A stretch of 64,000 bases of DNA from JABDPF01 sp036351575 (GCA_036351575.1 JAZBPJ010000131.1:10960-74959); one strand, 5' to 3'. Positions 46,233 through 56,337 are shown, counted from the first letter of the stretch. Program-made: numbers and translations. Notes: generated by a model from the letters alone, not told the origin.

Positions 46233-47455
46233 TGACGGTCCTGAGCAACATCGGCCAGTTGGCCACCTGCCCGCCCGGCAATCCACAGCAGGATGCCGGC
46301 CTGTTGCGCAACGCCGCGCTGGTCATCCGCGGTGAAAAAATTGCCTGGGCCGGGCCGGCCGCGGACCTGCCTGCAGAGTACGCCGGCGACGAGACCATCG
46401 ATTGCCTCGGGCGGCTGGTCATTCCGGGCCTGGTGGATTGCCACACGCACCTGTGTTTCGGCGGCTGGCGCGGCGACGAGTTCGAGATGCGCCTGGCCGG
46501 GGCCAGCTACCTGGAAATCGCGGCAGCGGGCGGCGGCATCGCCAGCACCGTTGCCGCCACGCGTGACACCGGCGCCGATCGACTCGAAGAAAAGGCCAGG
46601 TCCGCACTCGACGGCATGCTGGCGCTGGGCGTTACCACCGTGGAATGCAAAAGCGGCTATGGGCTGGACGAAGCCAACGAAATCAAGCAACTGGAAGTCT
46701 ATCGTTCATTGGACCGGAGCCACGCGATCGACCTCGTTTCGACCTTTCTCGGCGCGCATATCGTGCCGCCGGAGTACCGCGAAAACCGCAGCGCTTACGT
46801 GGACCTGCTTTGCGATACCCTCCTGCCCCGGGTGGCGCGCGAGGGGCTGGCGGAGTTTTGCGACGCCTTTGTCGAGGAAGGCGCCTACACCGTTGACGAA
46901 GCGCGGCGCATTTTCTCGACCGCGCAAAAACTCGGCCTGCGCATCAAGCTGCATGCCGACCAGTTGTCCAACGGCGGCGGCGCGGCATTGGCGGCGGAGT
47001 TCGATGCCGTCTCGGCGGAGCACCTGGAATACGCCGATGAGAGCGGTATCCGGGCCATGGCGGACGCCGGCACGGTGGCCGTCAGCCTGCCGCTGGCTTC
47101 GCTTTACCTGGGCGAGCGTTACCTGCCCGCCCGGCGCTTTATGCAAGCCGGTGCGGCCGTCGCGGTCGCCACCGATTTCAATCCCGGGTCCGCGCCGAGC
47201 TATCACCTGCCCTTCGCGCTGACGCTGGCCTGCCTGAACCAGGGCATGACGCCCCAGGAAGCGCTTACCGGCGCGACCACGGTGGCCTCAAGGGCCATTG
47301 GCCGCCATCAAGCGATCGGATCGCTGCTGCCGGGCTACCAGGCTGACCTCGCCGTGATCGATGCGCCGGACTTGAACCACTGGCTTTACCACTTCGTAGC
47401 GAATGCCTCTATCACCGTGTTCAAAAAAGGACATACCGTTTACGCATCCCGCTGA
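46232..47455 (+). CDS. hutI: Imidazolonepropionase
   Basis: Third step of histidine degradation: 4-imidazolone-5-propionate to N-formimino-L-glutamate. The 407-residue amidohydrolase has the metal motif GLVDCHTHLCFGGWRGDEF, ECKSGYGLDEANEIKQLEVY (in pieces), LGAHIVPPEY, LRIKLHADQLSNGGG and ATDFNPGSAPSYHLPF. The ATG overlaps the hutH stop (TGATG). The hutG or hutF gene for the last step is not in this window. Confidence 0.96.
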   Translation: MTVLSNIGQLATCPPGNPQQDAGLLRNAALVIRGEKIAWAGPAADLPAEYAGDETIDCLGRLVIPGLVDCHTHLCFGGWRGDEFEMRLAGASYLEIAAAGGGIASTVAATRDTGADRLEEKARSALDGMLALGVTTVECKSGYGLDEANEIKQLEVYRSLDRSHAIDLVSTFLGAHIVPPEYRENRSAYVDLLCDTLLPRVAREGLAEFCDAFVEEGAYTVDEARRIFSTAQKLGLRIKLHADQLSNGGGAALAAEFDAVSAEHLEYADESGIRAMADAGTVAVSLPLASLYLGERYLPARRFMQAGAAVAVATDFNPGSAPSYHLPFALTLACLNQGMTPQEALTGATTVASRAIGRHQAIGSLLPGYQADLAVIDAPDLNHWLYHFVANASITVFKKGHTVYASR

Positions 47456-47523
47456 ACCGCTGCGGCCGCCCTTTTGTTTCTGTTGCTTGACCTGGGTCTA
47501 TGTACTCGCGCGCCCGATTGCCG

Positions 47524-47554
47524 TAGAATCACTGCTAAATGAAAATGATTCTCA
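47524..47554 (+). promoter_or_regulatory. Candidate feo promoter with Fur box
   Basis: TGAAAAT-G-ATTCTCA at 47540-47554 matches the 7-1-7 Fur consensus at 13 of 14 arm positions by comparison with TGATAAT-N-ATTATCA allowing the A and C changes (two mismatches). A TAGAAT at 47524-47529 may be the -10, placing the Fur site over the start point. The 112-bp hutI-feoA gap contains nothing else recognised. Confidence 0.75.
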
Positions 47555-47567
47555 ATTAGAACGCGCT

Positions 47568-47792
47568 ATGACACTAAAAGACCTTCATCCCGGACAGTCG
47601 GCTCGCATCGAGGCCGTGGATGCCAGCAAGCCCGGCGTGATCCGGCTGATGGTCCTCGGACTGATCGAGGGCGTCGAAGTACAGCACCAGAATTCCGCCA
47701 TCGGCGGAGACCCGATGGAACTCAGCGTCCTCGGAACCGCGATATCCGTCCGCAGGCAGCAGGCGGACTGCTTCAAGGTATCGCCCTGTTAG
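47568..47792 (+). CDS. feoA: Ferrous iron transport protein A
   Basis: A small SH3-like cytosolic protein of 74 residues that assists FeoB. The sequence MTLKDLHPGQSARIEAVDAS, then RLMVLGLIEGVEVQHQNSA and PMELSVLGTAISVRRQQAD, follows the FeoA domain pattern throughout. Start ATG at 47568 is the only one consistent with the domain; it lies 13 bp after the Fur box. No clear Shine-Dalgarno is seen. It precedes feoB by 3 bp. Confidence 0.93.
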   Translation: MTLKDLHPGQSARIEAVDASKPGVIRLMVLGLIEGVEVQHQNSAIGGDPMELSVLGTAISVRRQQADCFKVSPC

Positions 47793-47795
47793 CGC

Positions 47796-49982
47796 ATGTC
47801 CGACACCAAGACCGCTTATGTCCCCGTCGACTCGATCGGCATCCGGCACCGTGCGACCGCCACGGTCGCCGTCATTGGTAATCCGAATTCCGGAAAAAGC
47901 ACCTTATTCAACCGCCTGACGGGCCTGCGCCAGACCACCGGCAACTACCCGGGCGTTACCGTCGAAAAACATTCGGGCATCGCGCAACTCGAAAAAAGCG
48001 CGGTCGAACTGATCGACCTGCCGGGTATTTACTGCCTGGGCGGTTTTTCCACCGATGAACAGATCGCCGTCGATGTGCTGCTCGGGCGCATCGAGGGAGC
48101 GAAGCAACCGGACGGCCTGTTGTTCGTGCTCGACGCCACGCACCTGTACCAGGGCCTCTACCTGCTCCAGCAGTTGATGGAAATGCGCATTCCGCTGGTC
48201 GTCGCGCTCACCATGACCGACGTGGCAACGGCCAGCGGCATCGATATCTCGATCGAGGCGCTGCAGCGTCATCTCGGCGGTATTTCCATCGTTCCGGTGC
48301 TCGCCAAGTCCGGACGCGGCATGGATCACCTGAAGACCGCGCTGGCGCACCTGGGCGACATGGCCCTGCCGGAACTGCCGGAATCCTGGCCCGAGTTGAG
48401 CCGAACAGCGGACGGGCTGGCGGAATCGGCTGGGGACACCATGCTTCGCATCGACGTGCTGCAAGCCCTGCTCCACCCGGAAGCTGCGGCCACGGAAGCC
48501 GTCGAAAACACCATCGGCAGGGACCGCATGGCCGCGGCGCGCCTGGAACTCTTTGGAACCGAACCGCCGCAGGCCTGCGAAGCGCGTCACCGTTATCGCT
48601 GGGTTCGCGAGGTGCTGGAGGAAGCGCAGAGCCAGGCGCAGATGCTCGAGCGTTTTGGCGCGCGGCTGCTGCGCTGGTTCAATCGCCCGTGGCCGGCGAC
48701 GCTCCTGTTCTTTGGCGTCATGGCACTGGTTTTCCAGGCCGTGTTTTCCTGGGCTGCGCCGCTGATGGACGGCATTGACGGGGCGGCCACGGCCCTTTCC
48801 GGCTGGGTCGGCAGTCACCTGCCTGAAGGCGCGCTGTCCAGCTTCGTTACAGACGGCGTGATCGCGGGCGTCGGCAGCGTGCTGGTTTTCCTGCCGCAGA
48901 TCCTGATCCTGTTCCTGTTTATCATCGTGCTGGAAGACTCGGGTTTCCTGGCGCGGGCGGCATTCCTGATGGACCGGGTGATGCGCAGCGTCGGCCTCTC
49001 CGGGCAATCGGTCATTCCGATGCTGTCCAGCTTTGCCTGCGCCGTGCCGGCCATCATGGCGACACGCGTGATTCCGAACCGGCGCGACCGCATCGCGACG
49101 ATCCTGGCGGCCCCGTTCATGACCTGCTCGGCGCGCCTGCCGGTCTACGCACTGCTCATCGCGGCCTTCGTGCCAGAGCAGAAAGTCGGCTGGCTCAACC
49201 TGCAGGGGCTGGTTCTGTTCGGGCTCTACCTGCTCGGCATCGTCGGCGGCCTGGTGACCGCCTGGCTGATGAAGCGCTCGGCCCTGCGCGGCCCGAAACC
49301 CCAGTTCGCACTGGCGCTGCCGGAGTTCCGCTGGCCCAGCCCGCAGACCGTCGCAATCAAGCTGCTGGACCGCGCCCGCCTGTTCCTGAAACGCGCCGGT
49401 ACGGTCATTTTCGCGGTCGCGGTCCTGGTCTGGGCGCTGGCCTTCTTTCCCCGTTCCGACGTCGTGCAGGCGGAACTGCAGGTCGCAACGGCCCAGGCCG
49501 AATCCAGCCTGGCCGGAGAGGCGCTGGAAGCCGAGCAGCTGCGGCTCGAACACAAGGCCGCGGCCGACCAGTTGGCCCAAAGCTACCTCGGCCGCGCCGG
49601 CCAGGTGCTCGAGCCGGTTTTCAAACCGCTGGGCTGGGACTGGCGCGTATCCGCCGCCGTGATCGCCGGTTTTCCGGCGCGCGAAGTGGTCGTCGCGGTA
49701 ATGGGAACGATCTACGCGGTGGGTGCAGAGGCCTCGGAGGCCAGCCTCGCCGGCAAGCTGCGCTCTGCCACCTGGCCGGACGGCAGCCCGGTGTTCACGC
49801 TGCCGATGGTGCTCGGCCTGCTGCTCTTCTACGCCTGGTGCCTGCAGTGCGCGGCCACCATCGCGGTGATCCGCCGTGAGACCAACAGCTGGCGCTGGCC
49901 GATATTTGCCTGGACCTACATGACGGTGCTGGGTTACACCGGCGCGTTCCTGATTTTCCAGATCGGCAGCACGATGATCTGA
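47796..49982 (+). CDS. feoB: Ferrous iron transporter FeoB
   Basis: Inner-membrane Fe(II) uptake protein with an N-terminal G domain. The 728-residue product has G1 VIGNPNSGKSTLFNRLTG, G2/switch I TTGNYPGVTVEKHSG, G3 LIDLPGIYCLG, and a G4-like TMTD where most FeoBs have NxxD. A guanine-dissociation inhibitor-like helical segment follows (about residues 170-280), then two gates with core helices (SSFACAVPAIMATRVI, GFPAREVVVAVMG). No FeoC gene follows. Start ATG at 47796 lies 3 bp after feoA. The operon ends at the terminator at 49991. Confidence 0.95.
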   Translation: MSDTKTAYVPVDSIGIRHRATATVAVIGNPNSGKSTLFNRLTGLRQTTGNYPGVTVEKHSGIAQLEKSAVELIDLPGIYCLGGFSTDEQIAVDVLLGRIEGAKQPDGLLFVLDATHLYQGLYLLQQLMEMRIPLVVALTMTDVATASGIDISIEALQRHLGGISIVPVLAKSGRGMDHLKTALAHLGDMALPELPESWPELSRTADGLAESAGDTMLRIDVLQALLHPEAAATEAVENTIGRDRMAAARLELFGTEPPQACEARHRYRWVREVLEEAQSQAQMLERFGARLLRWFNRPWPATLLFFGVMALVFQAVFSWAAPLMDGIDGAATALSGWVGSHLPEGALSSFVTDGVIAGVGSVLVFLPQILILFLFIIVLEDSGFLARAAFLMDRVMRSVGLSGQSVIPMLSSFACAVPAIMATRVIPNRRDRIATILAAPFMTCSARLPVYALLIAAFVPEQKVGWLNLQGLVLFGLYLLGIVGGLVTAWLMKRSALRGPKPQFALALPEFRWPSPQTVAIKLLDRARLFLKRAGTVIFAVAVLVWALAFFPRSDVVQAELQVATAQAESSLAGEALEAEQLRLEHKAAADQLAQSYLGRAGQVLEPVFKPLGWDWRVSAAVIAGFPAREVVVAVMGTIYAVGAEASEASLAGKLRSATWPDGSPVFTLPMVLGLLLFYAWCLQCAATIAVIRRETNSWRWPIFAWTYMTVLGYTGAFLIFQIGSTMI

Positions 49983-49990
49983 AACAAAAA

Positions 49991-50020
49991 AGCCCGGCAG
50001 CTGCCGGGCTTTTTCTCTTT
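49991..50020. terminator. Bidirectional intrinsic terminator between feoB and rplQ
   Basis: A perfect 20-bp palindrome AGCCCGGCAGCTGCCGGGCT (49991-50010) is flanked by A-run on the left (AAAAAA) and T-run on the right (TTTTTCTC). It ends both the rightward feoAB unit and the leftward alpha operon, whose last gene rplQ ends at 50051. Confidence 0.92.
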
Positions 50021-50050
50021 CGCGGCCCTGAACTGCCGCCATGCCTTGCC

Positions 50051-50440
50051 TTATTCGGCTTCGACCGCTTCCTCTTCCGCGCGCGGGCGGTCGACGAGTT
50101 CCACGTAAGCCATCGGCGCGCTGTCGCCGGCGCGGAAACCGCACTTCAGGATGCGCAGGTAACCGCCCGGGCGGTCCGCGTAACGCGGGCCCAGCTCGTT
50201 GAACAGCTTGGTGACGGCGTCGCGGTCGCGCAGCCGGTCAAACGCCTGGCGGCGGTGCGCCACGCTGTCTTCCTTGGCCAGGGTGATCAGCGGTTCGGCC
50301 ACGCGGCGCAGTTCCTTGGCCTTGGGCACCGTGGTCTTGATGATTTCGTGCTCGAACAGCGAAGTCGCCATGTTACGGAACATGGCCTTGCGGTGCGGGC
50401 TGTTACGATTCAGTTTTCTTCCGGATTTCTGGTGACGCAT
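50051..50440 (-). CDS. rplQ: 50S ribosomal protein L17
   Basis: Large-subunit protein near the exit tunnel, 129 residues. [20 protein letters not shown] is the family start; [25 protein letters not shown] (in pieces) and [24 protein letters not shown] (in pieces) follow. It has an acidic C-terminal tail. It is the last gene of the alpha operon, before the bidirectional terminator. Confidence 0.98.
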   Translation of the reverse strand: MRHQKSGRKLNRNSPHRKAMFRNMATSLFEHEIIKTTVPKAKELRRVAEPLITLAKEDSVAHRRQAFDRLRDRDAVTKLFNELGPRYADRPGGYLRILKCGFRAGDSAPMAYVELVDRPRAEEEAVEAE

Positions 50441-50482
50441 CGTCTTGTCCTTCTCTTTTCGGCCGTCTTCCCGTCATGCGCC

Positions 50483-51469
50483 TCAGGCGCTGACCAGGCT
50501 CTCCGGCGGCCAATTTTCCAGTTTCATGCCCAGTGACAGGTCATGGGACGCGAGCACGTCCTTGATTTCCGTCAGGGACTTTTTGCCCAGGTTCGGGGTT
50601 TTCAGCAGTTCGACCTCGGTGCGCTGCACCAGGTCGCCGATGTAAAGAATGCTTTCCGCTTTCAGGCAGTTGGCGGAGCGTACCGTCAGCTCGAGGTCAT
50701 CGATCGGACGCAGCAGGACCGGGTCGATCTCCTGTTCCTTTTCTTCGATTTCCACGACCTGGCGGGCTTTGAAGTCGACGAACACCGACAGCTGGTCGGC
50801 CAGGATGTTGGCGGCCAGCTTGACGGCGCCTTCGCAGTCCATGGTGCCGTTGGTCTCGATATCGAGGACCAGCTTATCCAGGTTGGTGCGCTGCTCCACG
50901 CGCGCCGCGTCGACCGAGTAGGCGACCTTGCGCACGGGGCAATACGAGGCGTCGAGCTGCAGACGGCCGATCGGGCGGCTTTCCTGCTCGCCGATCGTGA
51001 CCTGGTTGGCCGGCACGTAACCGACACCGCGCATGATCTTGAGCCGCATGTTGATGCTGCCGTCCTTCGTCAGGTTGCAGATCACGTGTTCCGGGTTGAC
51101 GACCTCCACCGTGTGGTCGGTCTGGATGTCACCCGCGGTAACCGGGCCCGCGCCGGACTTGCTCAGCGTCAGCACGGCTTCCTCGCGCTCGTGCATGCGC
51201 AGCGCGACGTTTTTCAGGTTCAGCAGGACCTCGATGATGTCTTCCTGCAGGCCTTCGACTGCCGTGTACTCATGCAGCACGCCATCCATCTCAACTTCGA
51301 CGATGGCGCAGCCGGGGATGGACGACAGCAGCACACGGCGCAGCGCATTGCCGAGCGTGTGTCCGAAGCCGCGCTCAAGCGGTTCGAGCGTAATTTTTGC
51401 GCGGTTGGGATTGACTTCATCCACACCGACCGCACTGGGCTTCAGCATCTGATCAATAACTCCCATCAT
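50483..51469 (-). CDS. rpoA: RNA polymerase alpha subunit
   Basis: Core RNA polymerase assembly and promoter/activator contact subunit of about 328 residues. The N-terminal domain has [28 protein letters not shown] (in pieces) and [19 protein letters not shown]. The linker and C-terminal domain follow, with [20 protein letters not shown] and [18 protein letters not shown], which bind UP elements. Two consecutive ATGs (51469 and 51466) can serve as start; GAGAGGA lies upstream. It is preceded by rpsD, 87 bp apart. Confidence 0.98.
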   Translation of the reverse strand: MMGVIDQMLKPSAVGVDEVNPNRAKITLEPLERGFGHTLGNALRRVLLSSIPGCAIVEVEMDGVLHEYTAVEGLQEDIIEVLLNLKNVALRMHEREEAVLTLSKSGAGPVTAGDIQTDHTVEVVNPEHVICNLTKDGSINMRLKIMRGVGYVPANQVTIGEQESRPIGRLQLDASYCPVRKVAYSVDAARVEQRTNLDKLVLDIETNGTMDCEGAVKLAANILADQLSVFVDFKARQVVEIEEKEQEIDPVLLRPIDDLELTVRSANCLKAESILYIGDLVQRTEVELLKTPNLGKKSLTEIKDVLASHDLSLGMKLENWPPESLVSA

Positions 51470-51556
51470 GGGGATCGTCCTCTCGAATAGTTTCTGTTCT
51501 GTTTCTGCGCAGCGCGTCGAAGACGCGCCGCACACACCCGGTCAATTCTGGCTGGA

Positions 51557-52183
51557 TTACTTGGAATACAGCTCCACGATCAGGTTTTCGTTGATGTTCG
51601 CAGACAGCTGGTCGCGATCCGGGTAGGCCTTGAACGTGCCTTCCAGTTTCTTGGAATCGACATCGACCCAGGCCGGAACGAGGTCCATTTCCTGACTCAG
51701 CGTGGCGGCTTCCTTCACGCGCAGTTGCTCTCGCGCCTTGTCGCGCACGGCAACCACGTCTTCCGGCTTGACACGGTAGGACGGAATGTTCACGGTCTGG
51801 CCGTTGACGGAGATGCCCTTGTGGGACACCAGCTGCCGGGCCTGGGCGCGCGTCACGGCGAAACCCATGCGGTAGACCACGTTGTCCAGGCGGCTTTCGA
51901 GCAGGCGCAACAGGTTTTCACCGGTGGCGCCTTTCTGCTGCGCGGCCAGCTTGTAGTAATTGCGGAACTGGCGCTCGAGAATGCCGTAGGTGCGGCGCAC
52001 TTTCTGCTTCTCGCGCAGCTGCAGCGCATAGTCGGACAGGCGAACCCGGCGCGATGCACCGTGCTGCCCGGGCGGCTGGTTCAGCTTGCACTTTGACTCG
52101 ACGCCGCGCGCCGGGCTCTTCAGCTCCAGGTCGACGCCCTCGCGGCGCGCCAGCTTACAGGTGGGTCCAATATATCTTGCCAT
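51557..52183 (-). CDS. rpsD: 30S ribosomal protein S4
   Basis: Primary 16S rRNA-binding protein and, in enteric bacteria, translational repressor of the alpha operon; 208 residues. [20 protein letters not shown], the [20 protein letters not shown] segment and the S4 RNA-binding domain ([20 protein letters not shown]) are clear. The C-terminal LIVELYSK is the family end. Start at 52181-52183 chosen by this alignment. Confidence 0.98.
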   Translation of the reverse strand: MARYIGPTCKLARREGVDLELKSPARGVESKCKLNQPPGQHGASRRVRLSDYALQLREKQKVRRTYGILERQFRNYYKLAAQQKGATGENLLRLLESRLDNVVYRMGFAVTRAQARQLVSHKGISVNGQTVNIPSYRVKPEDVVAVRDKAREQLRVKEAATLSQEMDLVPAWVDVDSKKLEGTFKAYPDRDQLSANINENLIVELYSK

Positions 52184-52197
52184 TCTGATAACTCCCG

Positions 52198-52584
52198 TCA
52201 GACGCGACGTTTTTTCGGCGGCCGGCACCCGTTGTGCGGGATCGGCGTCACGTCAGTAATGTTCGTGATCTTGTAACCCAGCGCGTGCAGGGCGCGCACC
52301 GACGATTCCCGACCCGGGCCCGGACCCTTGACGCGGACGTCGAGGTTCTTCAGGCCGTAATCCAGCGCGGCGCGGCCGGCGTTTTCCGCGGCGACCTGCG
52401 CGGCGAACGGCGTGCTCTTGCGCGAACCACGGAAACCGGCGCCGCCGGCGGTAGCCCACGAAAGGGCGTTGCCCTGGCGGTCGGTGATCGTGATGATCGT
52501 GTTATTGAAAGAAGCATGCACGTGGGCGATGCCGTCCACGACCGTCTTCTTGACTTTTTTCTTTCGAACTGTTGGCTTTGCCAT
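52198..52584 (-). CDS. rpsK: 30S ribosomal protein S11
   Basis: Small-subunit platform protein, 128 residues. [40 protein letters not shown] and the C-terminal [20 protein letters not shown] are diagnostic. It lies between rpsM and rpsD in the alpha operon, with 14-26 bp gaps. Confidence 0.98.
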   Translation of the reverse strand: MAKPTVRKKKVKKTVVDGIAHVHASFNNTIITITDRQGNALSWATAGGAGFRGSRKSTPFAAQVAAENAGRAALDYGLKNLDVRVKGPGPGRESSVRALHALGYKITNITDVTPIPHNGCRPPKKRRV

Positions 52585-52610
52585 TATTCAATCTGCCTTA
52601 ACGCTAACCG

Positions 52611-52967
52611 TTATCGCTTGATGGGACGGCGCGGGCCCTTGCGGGTGCGCGCGTTCGTCTTGGTCTGCTGGCCGCGCACCGGCAGGCCGCGGCGGTGCCG
52701 CAGACCCCGGTAGCAGCCCAGGTCCATCAGGCGCTTGATGTTCATCGCAACTTCGCGGCGCAGGTCGCCCTCGACCGAGATCTTGGCGACTTCGGCGCGC
52801 AGCGCTTCCTCTTCCGACTCGGTGAGGTCGCGAATTCGGGTTTCCGGCGCCACGCCGGCGGCCTCGCAAATCTGGTAGGCACGGGTTTTCCCGATGCCGT
52901 AGATTGACGTCAAGCCCACCCAGGTGTGCTTCTGTACCGGAATGTTGACTCCTGCAATACGAGCCAT
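52611..52967 (-). CDS. rpsM: 30S ribosomal protein S13
   Basis: Head protein of the small subunit contacting the P-site tRNA and L5; 118 residues. [38 protein letters not shown] and the basic tail [20 protein letters not shown] are diagnostic. Start at 52965-52967 is the conserved MARIAG. It is the first gene of the alpha operon after rpmJ, with a 112-bp gap to rpmJ. Confidence 0.98.
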   Translation of the reverse strand: MARIAGVNIPVQKHTWVGLTSIYGIGKTRAYQICEAAGVAPETRIRDLTESEEEALRAEVAKISVEGDLRREVAMNIKRLMDLGCYRGLRHRRGLPVRGQQTKTNARTRKGPRRPIKR

Positions 52968-53079
52968 ACTCAATAACTCCTGTCGGTTCCGTGCCGCGAA
53001 CGTAAACAGCACATTATATCTAAATCAAATCGCCGGTAAAAGCCTGAATTACTTTGCTTTATCCCGGTCATGCCCGTTA

Positions 53080-53193
53080 TCAGCCCTGCCGCTGCTTGTG
53101 TTTCTTGTCGCTGCAAATGACGAACAGTACGCCTCTGCGTCGAACGATTTTGCAGTTACGGCACATTTTTTTTACTGAAGCCTGCACTTTCAT
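53080..53193 (-). CDS. rpmJ: 50S ribosomal protein L36
   Basis: A 37-residue zinc-ribbon ribosomal protein. [20 protein letters not shown] leads to a C-terminal half with [11 protein letters not shown]. The Zn ligands Cys-x2-Cys and Cys-x4-His are complete, so this is the zinc-containing (C+) form. It is placed between secY and rpsM, the usual order. Confidence 0.95.
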   Translation of the reverse strand: MKVQASVKKMCRNCKIVRRRGVLFVICSDKKHKQRQG

Positions 53194-53270
53194 AGCTCTT
53201 CTCCAAATCAAGCGGGCTCAAAAAACGCCAATTGCCCCGCCAAACACCGCGCTCCGCGGCAACAAATCCA

Positions 53271-54614
53271 TTACCTCCGGACCACTCCGGAACGACCATA
53301 GGATTTCAGGTTCGCTTTCTTCATCAGGCTGTCGTACTGATGCGAGATCAGGTGCGCCTGGATCTGGGCGATGAAATCCATGATGACCACGACCACGATC
53401 AGCACCGAGGTGCCGCCGAAGTAGAACGGCACCTGCCACATGACACGGAAAATGTCCGGAAGCAGGCACACCGCGACCAGGTAGATCGAGCCGACCATGG
53501 TCAGGCGGGTGAGCACGTTATCGATGTACTCGGCCGTCTGTCGACCCGGACGGATGCCCGGGATGAACGCACCCGAGCGTTTCAGGTTATCGGCCGTCTC
53601 CTTTGAGTTGAACACCAGCGCGGTGTAGAAAAAGCAGAAGAAGACGATCAGCCCTGAAAACAGGATCGTGTACGCCAGGTTGCCCGGCGTCAGCGCCGCC
53701 GAAACGTCGGTCAGCCAGCCCAGACCTTCGGACCCGCTGAACCAGGTGGCCAGCGTGGACGGGAAGATCACGATGCTCGAAGCGAAGATCGCCGGGATCA
53801 CACCCGACATGTTCACCTTGAGCGGCAGGTGCGTGGACTGGTTCTGGTACGCGACGCGGCCCTGCCGCTGCGCGTAGTTGACCGTGATCCGTCGCTGTCC
53901 GCGCTCGACCCGCACGATGAAGTAGATCACGCCCAGCACCAGCGCCAGGATGATCAGCATCGCCGGGATACTGAGCTGGCCGGTATTGACCATCTCCAGC
54001 GTGCCCGCGACAGCGCGCGGCAGCCCGGCCACGATGCCGGCAAAGATGATCAGGGAAATACCGTTGCCCACGCCGCGCTCGGTGATCTGCTCGCCCAGCC
54101 ACATCAGGAACACCGTGCCTGCGGTCAGCGAGACGATGGCGGTGAACACGAAACCGAAGCCCGGCGCCAGCACCACCGACGACTGCCCCTGCAGGGCAAA
54201 GGCGACGCCGCCGCCCTGGATGGCAGCCAGTAACACGGTGAAATTACGCGTGTACTGGGTGATCTTCTGCCGGCCGGAGGAGCCCTCTTTCTTGAGCTGC
54301 TGCAGCTGCGGTACGGCGCTGCTCATCAACTGCATGATGATGGACGCCGAGATATACGGCATCACGCCCAGCGCGAACAGGGAGAAGCGCTCCAGCGCAC
54401 CGCCGGTGAACAGGTTGAAAACGTCCACGATGGTGCCCTGCTGCGAATTCATGAATTGCAGCAGTGCCTGCGGGTTCACGCCCGGTACCGGGATGAACGT
54501 TCCGATGCGGTAGATGATCAGCGCTGCAAATACAAACAGCAGGCGCTGCCGCAGCTCGGTCAGGCGTCCCAGCCCGCTGAGCGTTTCCGCCATTTGTGAC
54601 GGGGATCCGACCAT
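53271..54614 (-). CDS. secY: Preprotein translocase subunit SecY
   Basis: Channel subunit of the Sec translocon, 447 residues with ten membrane helices. It has [28 protein letters not shown] (in pieces) at the N-terminus, the [18 protein letters not shown] [31 protein letters not shown] and [19 protein letters not shown] (cytoplasmic loop). The ATG overlaps the rplO stop (TAATG), so translation is coupled. It closes the spc operon before rpmJ. Confidence 0.98.
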   Translation of the reverse strand: MVGSPSQMAETLSGLGRLTELRQRLLFVFAALIIYRIGTFIPVPGVNPQALLQFMNSQQGTIVDVFNLFTGGALERFSLFALGVMPYISASIIMQLMSSAVPQLQQLKKEGSSGRQKITQYTRNFTVLLAAIQGGGVAFALQGQSSVVLAPGFGFVFTAIVSLTAGTVFLMWLGEQITERGVGNGISLIIFAGIVAGLPRAVAGTLEMVNTGQLSIPAMLIILALVLGVIYFIVRVERGQRRITVNYAQRQGRVAYQNQSTHLPLKVNMSGVIPAIFASSIVIFPSTLATWFSGSEGLGWLTDVSAALTPGNLAYTILFSGLIVFFCFFYTALVFNSKETADNLKRSGAFIPGIRPGRQTAEYIDNVLTRLTMVGSIYLVAVCLLPDIFRVMWQVPFYFGGTSVLIVVVVIMDFIAQIQAHLISHQYDSLMKKANLKSYGRSGVVRR

Positions 54615-55045
54615 TACTCTACGGTGCCTCCGGCAGCTTCGATTGCTTCCTGCGCGCCCTTGGTGACGCCCAGGCCCTTGACGGTGACCTTGCGCTCGAT
54701 CGCGCCGGTGTTGATGACCTTGACCTTTTTCGCATCATGGCCAACGATGTTTTCCGCCTTGAGCGACTCCAGGTCGATCACCTCGGCCTTCATGGCCTGG
54801 ATCTGGTACAGGCGCACCTCGGCGTTGTAACGCGCCTTGCGCGAAGCGAAACCGCGCTTCGGCAGACGGCGCTGCAGCGGCATCTGGCCGCCTTCGAAAC
54901 CGATCTTGTGATAACCGCCGGAACGCGATTTCTGGCCCTTGTGCCCGCGGCCCGCGGTCTTGCCCAGGCCGGAGCCGGCGCCGCGACCAACGCGCTTGCG
55001 GTCTTTCTTGCTGCCCTCTGCCGGGCGAATTTCGTTCAGTTTCAT
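54614..55045 (-). CDS. rplO: 50S ribosomal protein L15
   Basis: Late-assembling large-subunit protein of 143 residues. The basic N-terminus [40 protein letters not shown] and [17 protein letters not shown] are diagnostic. AAGGAAAG precedes the ATG. It is separated from rpmD by 165 bp carrying a palindromic repeat; in E. coli the two genes are nearly adjacent. Confidence 0.98.
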   Translation of the reverse strand: MKLNEIRPAEGSKKDRKRVGRGAGSGLGKTAGRGHKGQKSRSGGYHKIGFEGGQMPLQRRLPKRGFASRKARYNAEVRLYQIQAMKAEVIDLESLKAENIVGHDAKKVKVINTGAIERKVTVKGLGVTKGAQEAIEAAGGTVE

Positions 55046-55068
55046 TTTCGTACTTTCCTTTCAATAAT

Positions 55069-55196
55069 GGGGCCGGATACATGATTCCGGCGCGCATTCA
55101 GGTTCGCGGAAGTTTGGAAGATCGGGGCCGGATACGGAATTGCCGACCTACTTTCCAAATTCGTAACCCAGGACCGAGAATTCAGTATCCGGCCCC
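55069..55196. repeat. Palindromic repeat cluster inserted between rpmD and rplO
   Basis: The 12-mer GGGGCCGGATAC occurs at 55069-55080 and 55124-55135 and inverted at 55185-55196. The second and third copies form an inverted repeat whose arms extend with few mismatches through CGGGGCCGGATAC-GAATT. The third copy is also flanked by an inner CTTTCCAAA / TTTGGAA pair. This looks like a REP- or MITE-like mobile sequence. No transposase gene lies nearby. Confidence 0.7.
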
Positions 55197-55210
55197 GAAT
55201 TTTCCGATTT

Positions 55211-55405
55211 TCAAGCCTCTTCCACTCGTACCATGTAGTTGATCTTGTTCACCATGCCGCGAATCGACGGCGTGTCCTCGAGGACGACCGTCTGGTGCAT
55301 GCGCTTCAGTCCGAGGCCGCGCACGCACTCACGGTGCTTCGGCTGGTAGCCGAACGGCGAGCGGACCAGGGTTACCTTGATCTGTTTCTGTTTTTTCTTG
55401 GCCAT
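55211..55405 (-). CDS. rpmD: 50S ribosomal protein L30
   Basis: A 64-residue large-subunit protein. [40 protein letters not shown] and the C-terminal [14 protein letters not shown] are diagnostic. It follows rpsE closely (5 bp), while the next gene rplO is separated by the repeat cluster. Confidence 0.97.
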   Translation of the reverse strand: MAKKKQKQIKVTLVRSPFGYQPKHRECVRGLGLKRMHQTVVLEDTPSIRGMVNKINYMVRVEEA

Positions 55406-55410
55406 TGTTG

Positions 55411-55923
55411 TTACCCGACGTTCGCCATGATTTCATCAACCGGCTTGCCGCGCTTGGCCGCCACCGACTCGGGGCTCTGCATCGCCTGCAGACCCTTGAT
55501 CGTGGCGCGAACCAGGTTGATGGGGTTGTTGGAGCCGACACTCTTGGCCAGGACGTTGCGCACGCCAACCGTTTCCAGCACGGCGCGCATCGCGCCGCCG
55601 GCGATGACGCCGGTACCCTCGGATGCGGGCTGCATGTAAATGCGGGAGCCGGCATGGCTGCTCTTCACCGCGTGCCACAGCGTACCGTCACGCAGCGAGA
55701 TTTCGACCATGTTGCGGCGGGCTTTTTCCATCGATTTCTGGATGGCCACCGGCACTTCGCGCGCCTTGCCGTAACCGAAGCCGATCTTGCCGTTACCGTC
55801 GCCGACCACGCTCAGGGCCGTGAAACCGAAGATCCGGCCACCCTTGACCACCTTGGCCACACGATTGACGGCTACCAGTTTCTCGAGCAGGCCGTCGCCT
55901 GTGTCTTTGTCCATTTTCGCCAT
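55411..55923 (-). CDS. rpsE: 30S ribosomal protein S5
   Basis: Small-subunit fidelity protein, 170 residues. [20 protein letters not shown], the double-stranded RNA-binding fold and [20 protein letters not shown] are diagnostic. The extended loop [20 protein letters not shown] is also typical. It lies between rplR and rpmD in the spc operon. Confidence 0.98.
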   Translation of the reverse strand: MAKMDKDTGDGLLEKLVAVNRVAKVVKGGRIFGFTALSVVGDGNGKIGFGYGKAREVPVAIQKSMEKARRNMVEISLRDGTLWHAVKSSHAGSRIYMQPASEGTGVIAGGAMRAVLETVGVRNVLAKSVGSNNPINLVRATIKGLQAMQSPESVAAKRGKPVDEIMANVG

Positions 55924-55938
55924 GATGCTTACCTGTCT

Positions 55939-56295
55939 TTAGAATTTCAGCCCGACTTCGCGAGCAGCGTCGGCCAGTTCCTTCACTCGGCCGTGGTACT
56001 GAAAACCGGAACGGTCGAAAGCGACTTCCTTCACGCCTGCTTCGACTGCGCGTTCGGCCACGAATTTTCCGACCGCAGCCGCTGCCTCCTTGTTGGAGGT
56101 GCTTTTCAGGCCCTCGCGGACCTCGCTCTGCACGGTCGACGCCGCAGCCATCACAGCACCCGTCTCGGAGTTGATGACCTGCGCGTAAATGTGCTGACCG
56201 CTGCGATGCACCGTCAGCCGGGGCTTGCCCTGACGACGGATCTGGGCGCGGGCCTTGCGGGCCCGGCGCAGACGTGCTGCCTTTTTCTTTTCCAT
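55939..56295 (-). CDS. rplR: 50S ribosomal protein L18
   Basis: 5S rRNA-binding protein, 118 residues. [40 protein letters not shown] and the C-terminal [20 protein letters not shown] are diagnostic. It lies between rplF and rpsE. Confidence 0.98.
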   Translation of the reverse strand: MEKKKAARLRRARKARAQIRRQGKPRLTVHRSGQHIYAQVINSETGAVMAAASTVQSEVREGLKSTSNKEAAAAVGKFVAERAVEAGVKEVAFDRSGFQYHGRVKELADAAREVGLKF

Positions 56296-56337
56296 TTCAG
56301 ATTCCTCGTAATCTTGGTGACCGCTGAAAGCCCGTCA

